From CAYPHA01 sp964410215 (GTDB lineage Bacteria > Calditrichota > Calditrichia > Calditrichales > CAYPHA01), in NCBI GenBank assembly GCA_964410215.1, contig CAYPHA010000057.1, positions 1 to 30,509 of the forward strand: a stretch of 30,509 nt of DNA. Reading direction: 5' to 3'. The notes under the pieces are model-generated. The model was not told the DNA's origin and ran no database searches. It saw only the letters and a program-made list of their open reading frames with translations. The translations under genes and the position numbers were made by a program. The first letter of the stretch is position 1, and every line of letters starts with the position of its first letter. This document shows, in pieces, positions 7,458-14,954 of this stretch.

Positions 7458-8924
7458 TCAGTTAGAATTACACAAGAGAATGCAGATCCTGTCCTGAAGA
7501 TAATTGATATAAGGGGTTGGCACAGCATAATCATTGACCATCATAACAAAAAGATAGGGTGTTTTATTTTTATCAAACGCATAACCGGAGAGAGATCTGG
7601 CGTGCATGACATAACCGGTTTTTGCCCGCACATTCCCTTCCGCTGCCGTACCTTTCATCCGGTGACTTATAGTTCCGTCGACACCGGCTATCGGAAGCGA
7701 TTCATAGAATGCTTCAAACTCGGGATGACGGTACATGTATCGCAGCAGGGCTGCCGTTGCAACGGGCGTGACGCGATTGACCCGTGACAAGCCGGAACCG
7801 TCAAAAAGGGACATTTCATCCACGGCGACACCGATACGGCTCAGCCATCTTTCCACAACGTTTTTACCCGTTTTCCAGGTTCCCGTATGATGTACCTCAG
7901 CGCCCATTGTCTTATAAAGTTGATCGGCATAGAAATTATGACTGCCTTTATTGATCACTCTGACTATCTCTCTGAGTGTGGGTGACCGATGTTTAAAAAG
8001 GGGCTTCAATGTATCATAGTCAAAACCTTCCGCGGATAGGCGGCAGGTATTTTTGACGACGATCCCTGACGTATCAAGCACATGTTTGAAATGTGTAACA
8101 AAATAAAGACCGGGATCTTCTATGGTAACGGATTCCGTTTCCGGTTTCGCTCCCAGAGGGAGCTTGCCTGAAATCCGGATGGTATTCCGGGCTCTCTCCC
8201 TGAAAATTTTCAGCGTTTCATTGGAGTCGGGATGGGTGGTTATGGCTTCATTACGGATTGTAACATAATCGGAATCCGGCTCTCTGCGCACGGTGACGGG
8301 AGCGCCGATCCTGTCACCAGGCACTATTTCCAGGTCAATACAATTATCATTAAATGATAACGCATTTATTTGTGCCGAATACCAGTAAGGTTCATCGGAC
8401 CACATCCAACCGGGCCCCAGCTTATCACCCCTGAAATACGATTCATCTCCTGTAAGCCGCCCCTGTATGCGCTTTATTCCCAGGTTTTTAAGCGTATCTG
8501 CCCAGTCCCGGAAATAAGCCAGAACCTGCCCGTCCCTGTAACGACCTGAAATGGTTGGATCGCCCTTACCACGAATAATCAGGTCACCGTTCAGAACGGA
8601 ATCGACAATGACGCCATCGGTCAGGAACTCCGTTTCATAGGTAAAATCCGAACCCAGTGTCGTCAGTGCCGCTGCCGTGGTATAGAGCTTCATATTTGAT
8701 GCCGGGATCAATCTCTTATAGGAATTCTTCCGGAACAGCACCGTACCATCTTCAAGGTTTTCGATATAAATACCGGCTTCTGCACTGGCCAGAACAGGAT
8801 CATCAAGTAACAGCCTGATCTGCTCCTGCACGGATTTGTCTTCAGCTATACTCAGCTTTTTATCAGCGGTACAGGATGTCATCAGGAAAAAGAAAAGAAG
8901 CGGAATCGTAAATAAACGGATCAT
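7458..8924 (-). CDS. dacB: PBP4-type D-alanyl-D-alanine carboxypeptidase/endopeptidase, lipoprotein (peptidase S13)
   Basis: This 488-residue penicillin-binding protein should trim or cleave peptidoglycan peptide crosslinks in the periplasm. The N-terminus is a lipoprotein signal with hydrophobic MIRLFTIPLLFFFLM and lipobox LMTSC (C18), so the enzyme is probably anchored to a membrane. The three active-site motifs of serine DD-peptidases are present in order: SxxK as SNMK (S76-K79) in LIPASNMKLYTTAAAL, SxN as SHN in NKGSHNFYADQL, and KTG in RAKTGYV. The long insert between SxxK and SxN is typical of the S13 family. The ATG at 8924 has no evident Shine-Dalgarno sequence. The gene lies downstream of the HU gene, separated from it by the HU terminator, so it needs its own promoter, which I could not identify. 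Confidence 0.94.
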   Translation of the reverse strand: MIRLFTIPLLFFFLMTSCTADKKLSIAEDKSVQEQIRLLLDDPVLASAEAGIYIENLEDGTVLFRKNSYKRLIPASNMKLYTTAAALTTLGSDFTYETEFLTDGVIVDSVLNGDLIIRGKGDPTISGRYRDGQVLAYFRDWADTLKNLGIKRIQGRLTGDESYFRGDKLGPGWMWSDEPYWYSAQINALSFNDNCIDLEIVPGDRIGAPVTVRREPDSDYVTIRNEAITTHPDSNETLKIFRERARNTIRISGKLPLGAKPETESVTIEDPGLYFVTHFKHVLDTSGIVVKNTCRLSAEGFDYDTLKPLFKHRSPTLREIVRVINKGSHNFYADQLYKTMGAEVHHTGTWKTGKNVVERWLSRIGVAVDEMSLFDGSGLSRVNRVTPVATAALLRYMYRHPEFEAFYESLPIAGVDGTISHRMKGTAAEGNVRAKTGYVMHARSLSGYAFDKNKTPYLFVMMVNDYAVPTPYINYLQDRICILLCNSN

Positions 8925-8960
8925 AGTATAATCAGAATTTGTAGTAATGGGATGTTGTAA

Positions 8961-8992
8961 TAAAAAAACGGCCGGGAGAATCTCCTGGCCGT
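8961..8992 (-). terminator. Rho-independent terminator of the HU gene
   Basis: ACGGCC at 8968-8973 pairs with GGCCGT at 8987-8992, and GGAGA with TCTCC continues the stem inward around a very short centre. On the minus strand the stem is followed by a run of seven T (8961-8967 read in reverse). It starts 13 bp beyond the HU stop codon. The opposite strand also has a T run, so it could act in both directions. Confidence 0.9.
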
Positions 8993-9005
8993 TTTTTTTT
9001 CAAAA

Positions 9006-9278
9006 TCAGGCAACGGCGTCTTTGAGAGCTTTCCCTGCTTTGAAAGTCGGAACTTTTCTTGCAGGTATGTCAATTTCTTCGCCAGTTTGCGGATTACGGC
9101 CTTTACGGGCATTTCTTGCGGAAACGCCAAACGTACCAAAACCGATCAGGCTTACATTCTGTCCGCCTTTTAAACTGGTTTTTACAGCTTCCACAAAGGA
9201 ACTAAGTGATTCTTCTGCAGCTTTCTTTGAAATACCTGCGTCTGCAGCCATTTTTGCAACCAGTTCTTGTTTAGTCAT
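9006..9278 (-). CDS. HU-family DNA-binding protein
   Basis: This 90-residue protein is a complete HU/IHF-type histone-like protein that bends and compacts DNA. The N-terminal helices begin MTKQELVAKMAADAGISKKA. The signature VSLIGFGTFGVSARNARKGR leads into the beta-arm with the intercalating-proline region RNPQTGEEIDIPA, and the end KVPTFKAGKALKDAV is standard. A perfect AAGGAGGG lies 8 bp before the ATG at 9278, the strongest ribosome binding site in the window and consistent with high expression. The gene is monocistronic, with its own terminator immediately downstream. A TATACT hexamer near 9306-9311 (minus strand) may be its -10, but no good -35 accompanies it. Confidence 0.97.
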   Translation of the reverse strand: MTKQELVAKMAADAGISKKAAEESLSSFVEAVKTSLKGGQNVSLIGFGTFGVSARNARKGRNPQTGEEIDIPARKVPTFKAGKALKDAVA

Positions 9279-9458
9279 AAATATAACCCTCCTTATAGTG
9301 AAAATAGTATAAAATATGTGCTAATCACTTACATGAAAGCGCTTCTGTGCGGTGTAATTTGGTCACTGCATTGGATAAAAGCAAGAAAAAATTTGTATCA
9401 TTGCCAAAATTAATAAAATATTCGTGCCATTGCATACAAGATGTCTCCATTACAAACA

Positions 9459-9475
9459 GAAATGCCGGTCATTTC
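9459..9475. promoter_or_regulatory. Palindrome upstream of the nagB promoter, candidate operator
   Basis: GAAATG-CCGGT-CATTTC is a perfect 6-bp inverted repeat with a 5-bp spacer. It lies about 30 bp upstream of the -35 hexamer of the promoter at 9506-9534, a place where regulators often bind. The rest of the 305-bp divergent region between the HU and nagB genes (9279-9583) is AT-rich. Apart from the promoter described separately, I see nothing else clear in it. The operator role is inference. Confidence 0.25.
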
Positions 9476-9505
9476 ATTATTCTTAACGAAATTGCTGTGA
9501 ATTGG

Positions 9506-9534
9506 TTGTCGAAAATGGTAATTTTTACTATATT
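9506..9534 (+). promoter_or_regulatory. Sigma70-like promoter for the nagB-PIG-L / yjbQ pair
   Basis: TTGTCG at 9506-9511 (4 of 6 to consensus) is separated by exactly 17 bp from TATATT at 9529-9534 (5 of 6). Transcription would begin near 9541, giving a 5' leader of about 43 bases before the ATG at 9584. Confidence 0.6.
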
Positions 9535-9583
9535 CGCGGCACACAGCGAACTAAAAAATCAACACCTTAAAAAGAAGTGACTA

Positions 9584-11941
9584 ATGAAAAAAATAAAAAA
9601 AACAAACATGACTTCCCGCGTAGAAGAACTTGTACTGAGCCGGAACAAACAGAAAATCATATACCCGCCGGTAGAAAAAATGAATACCATTATTGTGGAA
9701 AATTTCCCGGACCTTGGCAAATTAACGGCCATGCGTTTCCTGGAATGGGCACAGAATAATGAAGGCTGGACCATATCCCTCCCCACCGGTAAAACGCCGG
9801 AACACTTCATTAAATGGGTTTCCCATCTTCTCACAAACTGGGACACACCGGCTGCAAAAAAACAGTTGGAAGAAGCGGGAGTGGATCCCGGCCACAAACC
9901 CGACATGAACAGCTTTCATTTTATTCAGATCGATGAATTCTATCCCATCAATTCATTTCAGCACAATAGCTTCTATTATTATGTAAATAAATTTTATATT
10001 AAAGGATTCGGCCTAGATCCGGAAAAGGCCCTGCTCATAAATCCGAACACCATCGGTCTCGAAGAAAATCAACATCTGGATGTGGTCTGGCCTAACCACC
10101 TGGTTGACTTATCCCTGCGTACCCGCCATCCTCAAAACGTTCTCGAAGAACGTCAGAAAATCGCATTGGAAGCGGTCGACCAGTTTTGCACAGACTATGA
10201 AACGAAGGTACGTTCACTGGGTGGTATCGGCTTTTTCCTGGGCGGAATCGGACCGGACGGACATATCGGTTTCAATGTCCAGGGCTCGGACCATTATTCG
10301 ACGACACGGCTGACGCCAACCAATTATGAAACACAGGCGGCTGCAGCCTCCGATTTAGGCGGCATCGAAGTGTCCAGAAACCGCCTGGTGATCACGATCG
10401 GTTTACAAACGATCGTCTACAATCCCAACACGACGGCGATTATCATTGCTGCCGGTGAAGCCAAGGCCCGGGTTGTCAAGGAAGCGATTCAATCTGAGAA
10501 GACGAACCAGGTACCGGCATCCGTTCTCCAGGACTTACCCAATAGTTGTTTCTATATTACGAAAGGAACCGCCAAACTGCTTACGGAACGGCGTTACATG
10601 TACCTTTCCAATGCAGAAAGCCTGAGTAAACAGGACACCTATCAAATCGTCACCGACCTGGCCCTTCTCAAAAATAAAAAATTGACAGATCTGAATAAGA
10701 CCGATATGAAATCCGTGCGCTCCAGCAGCCTCCTGATAAAACAAGATCCCGATGGTTGCATGCAACAGCTGAAGGAAATCGCGTCCGAGTACCGTAATAA
10801 TATTGAAAAAGCACTGGTCGTTCCCGGCAATCAGACTTTCCTGCATACGGCACCGCACCATGATGACATCATGCTTGGCTATCTTCCCTATCTTGTACGC
10901 CTTATGCGAAACGGTACAAACCGGCATTTTTTCAATTACCTTACCAGTGGGTTCAATGCCGTAACAAACAGTTTTATGCTGAATCAGCTGGAAAATGCCA
11001 ATTATTTTCTTAAACAGACTGAATTCAAAGAATTGATCAATGATAATTATTTTGATCCCTTGAATACCGAATTCCGTGATCGTGATGTCTACCAGTATCT
11101 GGATGGTATTGCAGCCGACAATAAACATGCCATGAACGAAGGTAATGCCAGAAGACTGCTGCGGAACCTCGTCGAAATTTTTGAAGAAGATTCTTTCGAG
11201 AACCTTGTAAACCGTATCGAAGAACTTGAAAACTATTTTACCACACAGTATCCGGGCAAAAAAGACCTCCCCTATATCCAGCAGTTGAAAGGAATGACCC
11301 GGGAATGGGAAGCGGATATTCTATGGGGATATTTCGGATTCAAGAGCGAATCGGTTATCCATTCCAGGCTTGGTTTCTATAAGGGTGATATCTTCACGGA
11401 AGAACCGGAAGTGGGACGCGATGTGATCCCCATTTTAAATACAATCAAAAATGTACAACCCAATGTCATAACCGTTGCTCTGGACCCCGAAGGCAGCGGA
11501 CCGGATACCCATTATAAAGTGCTTCAGGCTGTTTCTTCGGCATTGAAACTGTACCAGAAAGAAACGGGAAATTCCCATATCCATGTCTGGGGCTACCGTA
11601 ATGTCTGGTACCGTTTTCATCCCAGCGAAGCAAATATTTTTGTACCGGTAACACATAACACGCGTGCGATACTCAATGATTCGTTTCTGAATTCTTTTGG
11701 TTCTCAGGCAGCGGCATCCTTTCCGAGTTATGAGTTTGACGGACCTTTCTCCGGTCTGGCTCAGAAAATTCAGGTCGAACAGTACCAGAATATGAAGACG
11801 CTTCTGGGAAGAGACTATTTTTACCAGAATGAAGACTCGCGGATTCGTTCAACCCGGGGACTTGTATACCTGAAAATCATGACTCTGGAAGAATTTTTTG
11901 AACACACCATCGAGCTGAAAAAGCTGACTGAAAACGCCTAA
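9584..11941 (+). CDS. Glucosamine-6-phosphate isomerase/deaminase domain fused to a PIG-L/LmbE-type deacetylase domain
   Basis: The 785-residue protein combines two enzyme domains. Residues about 35-340 are NagB-like, with the phosphate loop region SLPTGKTPE (65-73), QIDEFYP (115-121) and the catalytic loop GGIGPDGHIGFN holding D225 and H227. This fold opens the ring of glucosamine-6-phosphate and deaminates it to fructose-6-phosphate and ammonia. Residues about 415-690 resemble PIG-L/LmbE zinc deacetylases: the metal motif PHHDD at 424-428 and a later DPEGSGPDTHYKVLQ (634-648). By domain logic one chain could act on N-acetyl- and amino-sugars, but the substrate of the second domain is unproven. 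Comparable fusions are known in Bacteroidetes-type genomes. The ATG at 9584 is preferred over the one at 9608 because GAAGTG precedes it at 5 bp. The yjbQ-family gene follows after 10 bp. Confidence 0.9.
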   Translation: MKKIKKTNMTSRVEELVLSRNKQKIIYPPVEKMNTIIVENFPDLGKLTAMRFLEWAQNNEGWTISLPTGKTPEHFIKWVSHLLTNWDTPAAKKQLEEAGVDPGHKPDMNSFHFIQIDEFYPINSFQHNSFYYYVNKFYIKGFGLDPEKALLINPNTIGLEENQHLDVVWPNHLVDLSLRTRHPQNVLEERQKIALEAVDQFCTDYETKVRSLGGIGFFLGGIGPDGHIGFNVQGSDHYSTTRLTPTNYETQAAAASDLGGIEVSRNRLVITIGLQTIVYNPNTTAIIIAAGEAKARVVKEAIQSEKTNQVPASVLQDLPNSCFYITKGTAKLLTERRYMYLSNAESLSKQDTYQIVTDLALLKNKKLTDLNKTDMKSVRSSSLLIKQDPDGCMQQLKEIASEYRNNIEKALVVPGNQTFLHTAPHHDDIMLGYLPYLVRLMRNGTNRHFFNYLTSGFNAVTNSFMLNQLENANYFLKQTEFKELINDNYFDPLNTEFRDRDVYQYLDGIAADNKHAMNEGNARRLLRNLVEIFEEDSFENLVNRIEELENYFTTQYPGKKDLPYIQQLKGMTREWEADILWGYFGFKSESVIHSRLGFYKGDIFTEEPEVGRDVIPILNTIKNVQPNVITVALDPEGSGPDTHYKVLQAVSSALKLYQKETGNSHIHVWGYRNVWYRFHPSEANIFVPVTHNTRAILNDSFLNSFGSQAAASFPSYEFDGPFSGLAQKIQVEQYQNMKTLLGRDYFYQNEDSRIRSTRGLVYLKIMTLEEFFEHTIELKKLTENA

Positions 11942-11951
11942 GGAGTGTGAT

Positions 11952-12371
11952 ATGAAATCCTATCGCAAAGAACTCTGGTTCAATACGAAATCACGCCGGG
12001 AGTATATCAATATCACTTCCGATGTGGAGGAATGTTTACATGAATCCGGCATTCAGGAAGGACTCTGCCTTGTTAATGCCATGCATATTACAGCCAGCGT
12101 TTATATCAATGATGCCGAAAGCGGTTTAATTCAGGATTATGATGACTGGCTTGAAAAACTGGCCCCCCATGAGCCGGTTTCCCATTACCGTCATAACCGT
12201 ACCGGTGAAGACAACGGGGATGCCCACTTAAAGAGGCAGGTAATGGGACGTGACGTTGTTGTTGCTGTTACTAAGGGACAACTGGATTTCGGTCCATGGG
12301 AACAGATTTATTATGCGGAATTTGACGGCAGACGCCGTAAACGCGTCCTCGTGAAACTGATTGGAGAATAA
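11952..12371 (+). CDS. yjbQ: YjbQ/UPF0047-family protein
   Basis: The 139-residue product is a full-length YjbQ-family protein. Conserved features are NAMHITASVYINDAES (the usual H-T-T-A-S-V has I for the first T), the HYRHN box, EDNGDAHLKRQVMG with its conserved histidine, and LDFGPWEQIYYAEFDG near the end. Databases label members secondary thiamine-phosphate synthase, based on weak activity of the E. coli protein; the physiological role is uncertain. AGGAG lies 6 bp ahead of the ATG at 11952. It is almost certainly cotranscribed with the NagB-PIG-L gene 10 bp upstream, and is convergent with the DUF89 gene. Confidence 0.93.
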   Translation: MKSYRKELWFNTKSRREYINITSDVEECLHESGIQEGLCLVNAMHITASVYINDAESGLIQDYDDWLEKLAPHEPVSHYRHNRTGEDNGDAHLKRQVMGRDVVVAVTKGQLDFGPWEQIYYAEFDGRRRKRVLVKLIGE

Positions 12372-12407
12372 ACGCCCGGAGTCCGTTAACGCACCGGTCC
12401 GGATCCA

Positions 12408-13286
12408 TCAGCCATAATAATCTTCGTTACGTTTGAATACAAGACTTCCTTCAGCGGCTCCGATTGCCCGGGCAATCTGGGGACATTTTACTTTGAGAAG
12501 GTAGTAGATTAACCGGTTTTCCAGATCAAGCGTTTCATAGTTGCCCATTCCTTTCGAAATGATAATATCCGCCTGGTTGTAAGCCGTTTTCATCTCGGAA
12601 GAGACCCTGCTTAAATCGGTTGCCGGTGCGTTATCTCCGTTGGAAATAACCCGTGCCAGGTTTTTCATTCCAATCATCTCAGCATCTTCCATTGTTGCGT
12701 CATTGATAACCGGGCCGCCCCGTACCACCACGGTAAAGCGGAAATTACGCTCGGGATAAAACCGCTGCAGCATTTCGATAAACAACCGGTCGAAAACAAT
12801 CTCCCCCGCATTATCAGCAAGATAGACAATATTCCTGGACTGCTTTAAATCGTCTATGAAAAGCTCAAAATCATTGATTGCAAATTCAAGTGTATGAATA
12901 CTTTCCAGAATGTGTTCGACATGAATCTCCCGGTTTGTCACACCGAAATCGATCACATTCCCGGCCACGGCCATTTTTGCGGCGGTCAGGATCGGATCCT
13001 CATTCTGAAGTACCAGCGTACGAAGGTCATCATATAATCCCAGACTTATCTGGTTATAACGATTTTTCACTTCGTGATAAGGATCGGGATTCCCCGTCAC
13101 CTCATAGAGAATCTCATATACGCGCTTACCCAGAATAGGCGGCGGTACCTTATAGTCAATCGTTTTTAAATAGCTGAGTATTTTATTGACCGCCACTTTG
13201 CGCAGCTCAACATCATCCGTTGCCAATTCGACCGTGTCGATCGTTTGTTGCATAATACAGGGTATACAGGCAAATTCTGTCTTCAT
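12408..13286 (-). CDS. DUF89/ARMT1-family protein (putative metal-dependent damage-control phosphatase)
   Basis: This 292-residue protein fits the short prokaryotic DUF89 group with an N-terminal CxxC (C7-x2-C10 in EFACIPCIMQQT). The core active-site motif YLADNAGEIVFDRLF carries the conserved Asp-Asn pair. Further family motifs are AGNVIDFGV, VVRGGPVINDAT and ISKGMGNYETL. DUF89 proteins are metal-dependent phosphatases thought to remove damaged or surplus phosphometabolites; the substrate here cannot be inferred. The ATG at 13286 is preceded by GGAG at a longer than usual distance. A promoter candidate lies 53 bp upstream. Its 3' end is 36 bp from that of yjbQ, and no convincing terminator hairpin is visible between the two stops. 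Confidence 0.9.
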   Translation of the reverse strand: MKTEFACIPCIMQQTIDTVELATDDVELRKVAVNKILSYLKTIDYKVPPPILGKRVYEILYEVTGNPDPYHEVKNRYNQISLGLYDDLRTLVLQNEDPILTAAKMAVAGNVIDFGVTNREIHVEHILESIHTLEFAINDFELFIDDLKQSRNIVYLADNAGEIVFDRLFIEMLQRFYPERNFRFTVVVRGGPVINDATMEDAEMIGMKNLARVISNGDNAPATDLSRVSSEMKTAYNQADIIISKGMGNYETLDLENRLIYYLLKVKCPQIARAIGAAEGSLVFKRNEDYYG

Positions 13287-13338
13287 CCGGAATGCACTCC
13301 ATCCTTTTAAGCTGTAAGAGGGGGTAATTTCTGAATAT

Positions 13339-13366
13339 TTTATATATATTACAAGGGGGTTGTGAA
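13339..13366 (-). promoter_or_regulatory. Candidate sigma70-like promoter for the DUF89 gene
   Basis: On the minus strand, TTCACA (5 of 6 to the -35 consensus, at 13361-13366) is followed after 16 bp by TATAAA (5 of 6, at 13339-13344). Shifting by 2 bp gives an alternative TAAAAT at 18 bp spacing. It lies in the 118-bp gap between the DUF89 gene and the upstream repeat-protein gene. Confidence 0.45.
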
Positions 13367-13404
13367 ATACTTATGAATTGTAATGCTTAAGGATCATTCC
13401 AATC

Positions 13405-14169
13405 TTATTCCGGCGGCCTTGCCCTGCCCGACCTGTAACGTTCTTCAATCATCGCTTTCAGTTCAGGATTATCGAATGCCTCCATAACCCCTTCCAGCAG
13501 CATATCCGATTGAATATCCGGATGCAGTTTGTCATAGAATGCGATATAGGTGTCATAAACAAGTTCTTTTTCAAAAACGCGTACACTTTTTTCAGACAGA
13601 ACACTTTTTTTCAGAAGGGCTAAAACAAGCGAATCATCAGCTCCTCCCTTCCTGTTCAGATAAAATGCGTAAAAATAGGGAAATTCCCAGTAATCGGGAT
13701 TATACGCCATTGCTTTCTCAAGAAAATGAACAGCCCTGGCCTTATCAGCATAATCTGTCATCATAAATAAAAAACCGATGAGATATGGATATGTGAACTC
13801 AGGATCAAGGTCGGTAATCGTCTCGATATAGTCAGGTAAAACGGATTCAAGGTGCTCATGCAGGTAGTGTGACACGCGGATTTCCTCTTCGGTATGGTTA
13901 CAGGCATGACCATGATGATGGTCATCATGGTGATGGTGGTGATGCGTGTCTCCTATTGTAAGAATCAGATTAATCCAGAAATAATCGGCCAGTGTCGACT
14001 GATGACCAAGACTGATGATATTGAGCAGAGAGGATGGCGGCAAACCATACAAGCCACTTGTTTTCACATCAAAAGGTCGCACCTTCAGCGACGCCTGCAT
14101 GAATTTTTGTGAACTAAAAAGAGTTATTAGGGCAATGATCAATAAAATGATTTGCGTTTTCTTCGTCAT
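13405..14169 (-). CDS. Membrane-anchored TPR-like protein with a polyhistidine loop, partner of the ABC exporter
   Basis: This 254-residue protein begins with one membrane segment (residues about 6-22) and continues outside it. The region about 115-200 is TPR-like and contains TDLDPEFTYPYLIGFLFM, ARAVHFLEKAMAYNPDYWEF and YFYAFYLNRKGG, patterns known from single-pass proteins encoded beside ABC-2 transporters. Residues 75-92 form a natural His tract with 11 histidines (six in a row, then three, then two singles) and one cysteine, flanked by acidic residues. It sits where relatives, from memory, have a short loop, so it looks like an insertion that could bind metal. The start ATG overlaps the permease stop as ATGA. 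The function is unknown; a role with the transporter is inferred from the coupling. Confidence 0.75.
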   Translation of the reverse strand: MTKKTQIILLIIALITLFSSQKFMQASLKVRPFDVKTSGLYGLPPSSLLNIISLGHQSTLADYFWINLILTIGDTHHHHHHDDHHHGHACNHTEEEIRVSHYLHEHLESVLPDYIETITDLDPEFTYPYLIGFLFMMTDYADKARAVHFLEKAMAYNPDYWEFPYFYAFYLNRKGGADDSLVLALLKKSVLSEKSVRVFEKELVYDTYIAFYDKLHPDIQSDMLLEGVMEAFDNPELKAMIEERYRSGRARPPE

Positions 14170-14954
14170 TTTAAATCTTTTTTATTAAAAACCAGAACAC
14201 TTACAGAAAGGATAAGAACAGTATAAAACAATGCATATCCGATCAAATAAACATAGTATACCGGAGCTATTTCGGTACCATGAACATATTCGGAAGTGAT
14301 GTTGAAGAGCGAAAGATTAGGCAGAATCCAGGCCAGGACGACAGAGATATTTTTCAGGAAAAGGAGCAGAATATCACCCTCTCCCAGTATCAGACGGTCC
14401 AGGTATTCGGCCACCGATTGAAAAAAATAGCCGGAGATATAAATAAAAATCGTATAAATTGCCGAAAGTGTCGCATTGTTGAATGTACTGAAGAAGATGG
14501 ATAAAGACAGGACAATCAGCATTTCGGTATAAACCAGTAATACAGGCAGAAGAAGCCCCGGAGTAATTCTTCCTGTATAGATAAAAAGCAGGATCATCAG
14601 CACGAGAGCCAGCAGAAAAATATTAACAAACAGCGTGGCAGCCAGACCCAGGAATTTGCCGCTGAGAAATTGCCAGCGGTAAACATTTTTGCTCAGTGTA
14701 TTATAGATAGTACGCGTATCGATCTCACGCGACACCAGGTTGACACCAACAAAAACGACAATAAGCAGGGCCACCAGGTGTAATGCCGTCAGACCGAAAT
14801 CCGTTATCACTTTAACCTGTTCTCCAAGTGACCAGTTGCCGATCATGACGCCCAGCACAAACAGGAAAAAGGCAAATACGAAAATATTTGCAATAATCCG
14901 GTTTCGTATCGATTCTTTGAATGTATTTAAAGCAATGCTTTTAATTGTTCTCAT
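14166..14954 (-). CDS. ABC-2 type transporter permease
   Basis: From the ATG at 14954 the product is 262 residues (MRTIKSIALNTFKESIRNRI...). It has six predicted membrane segments: near 20-40, 55-75, 105-130, 138-165, 165-190 and 235-255. The cytoplasmic motif VSREIDTRTIYNTLSKNVYRW, just before the third segment, is typical of NatB/ABC-2 permeases that couple to CcmA/NatA-type ATPases. An open frame extends 15 codons further upstream, but that stretch overlaps the ATPase gene and does not look like the family. With the chosen start the two genes overlap by 14 bp, which indicates translational coupling. The substrate is unknown. The repeat-protein gene follows with an ATGA overlap. Confidence 0.88.
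   Translation of the reverse strand: MRTIKSIALNTFKESIRNRIIANIFVFAFFLFVLGVMIGNWSLGEQVKVITDFGLTALHLVALLIVVFVGVNLVSREIDTRTIYNTLSKNVYRWQFLSGKFLGLAATLFVNIFLLALVLMILLFIYTGRITPGLLLPVLLVYTEMLIVLSLSIFFSTFNNATLSAIYTIFIYISGYFFQSVAEYLDRLILGEGDILLLFLKNISVVLAWILPNLSLFNITSEYVHGTEIAPVYYVYLIGYALFYTVLILSVSVLVFNKKDLK

Noticed and set aside
8921..9139. 72-codon minus-strand frame overlapping the HU gene and its terminator
   Set aside because: It reads HU coding sequence in another frame and passes through the terminator hairpin.
9347..9580. 77-codon plus-strand open frame upstream of the NagB fusion
   Set aside because: It covers the promoter and palindrome of the next gene, has no ribosome binding site and a composition like AT-rich non-coding DNA.
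10535..11128. 197-codon frame antisense to the NagB-PIG-L gene
   Set aside because: The sense strand encodes clearly conserved domains there; the antisense frame has no recognisable motif or ribosome binding site and looks like a coding shadow.
12372..12407. Bidirectional terminator between yjbQ and the DUF89 gene
   Set aside because: The short CCGG-rich segment does not fold into a stem of useful length and lacks T runs on either side.
13894..13940. Tandem simple repeat (ATGATGGTCATCATGG-like) as a possible microsatellite or CRISPR-like array
   Set aside because: It is explained by the polyhistidine/aspartate codons of the repeat protein gene; there are no spacers or regular repeat units.
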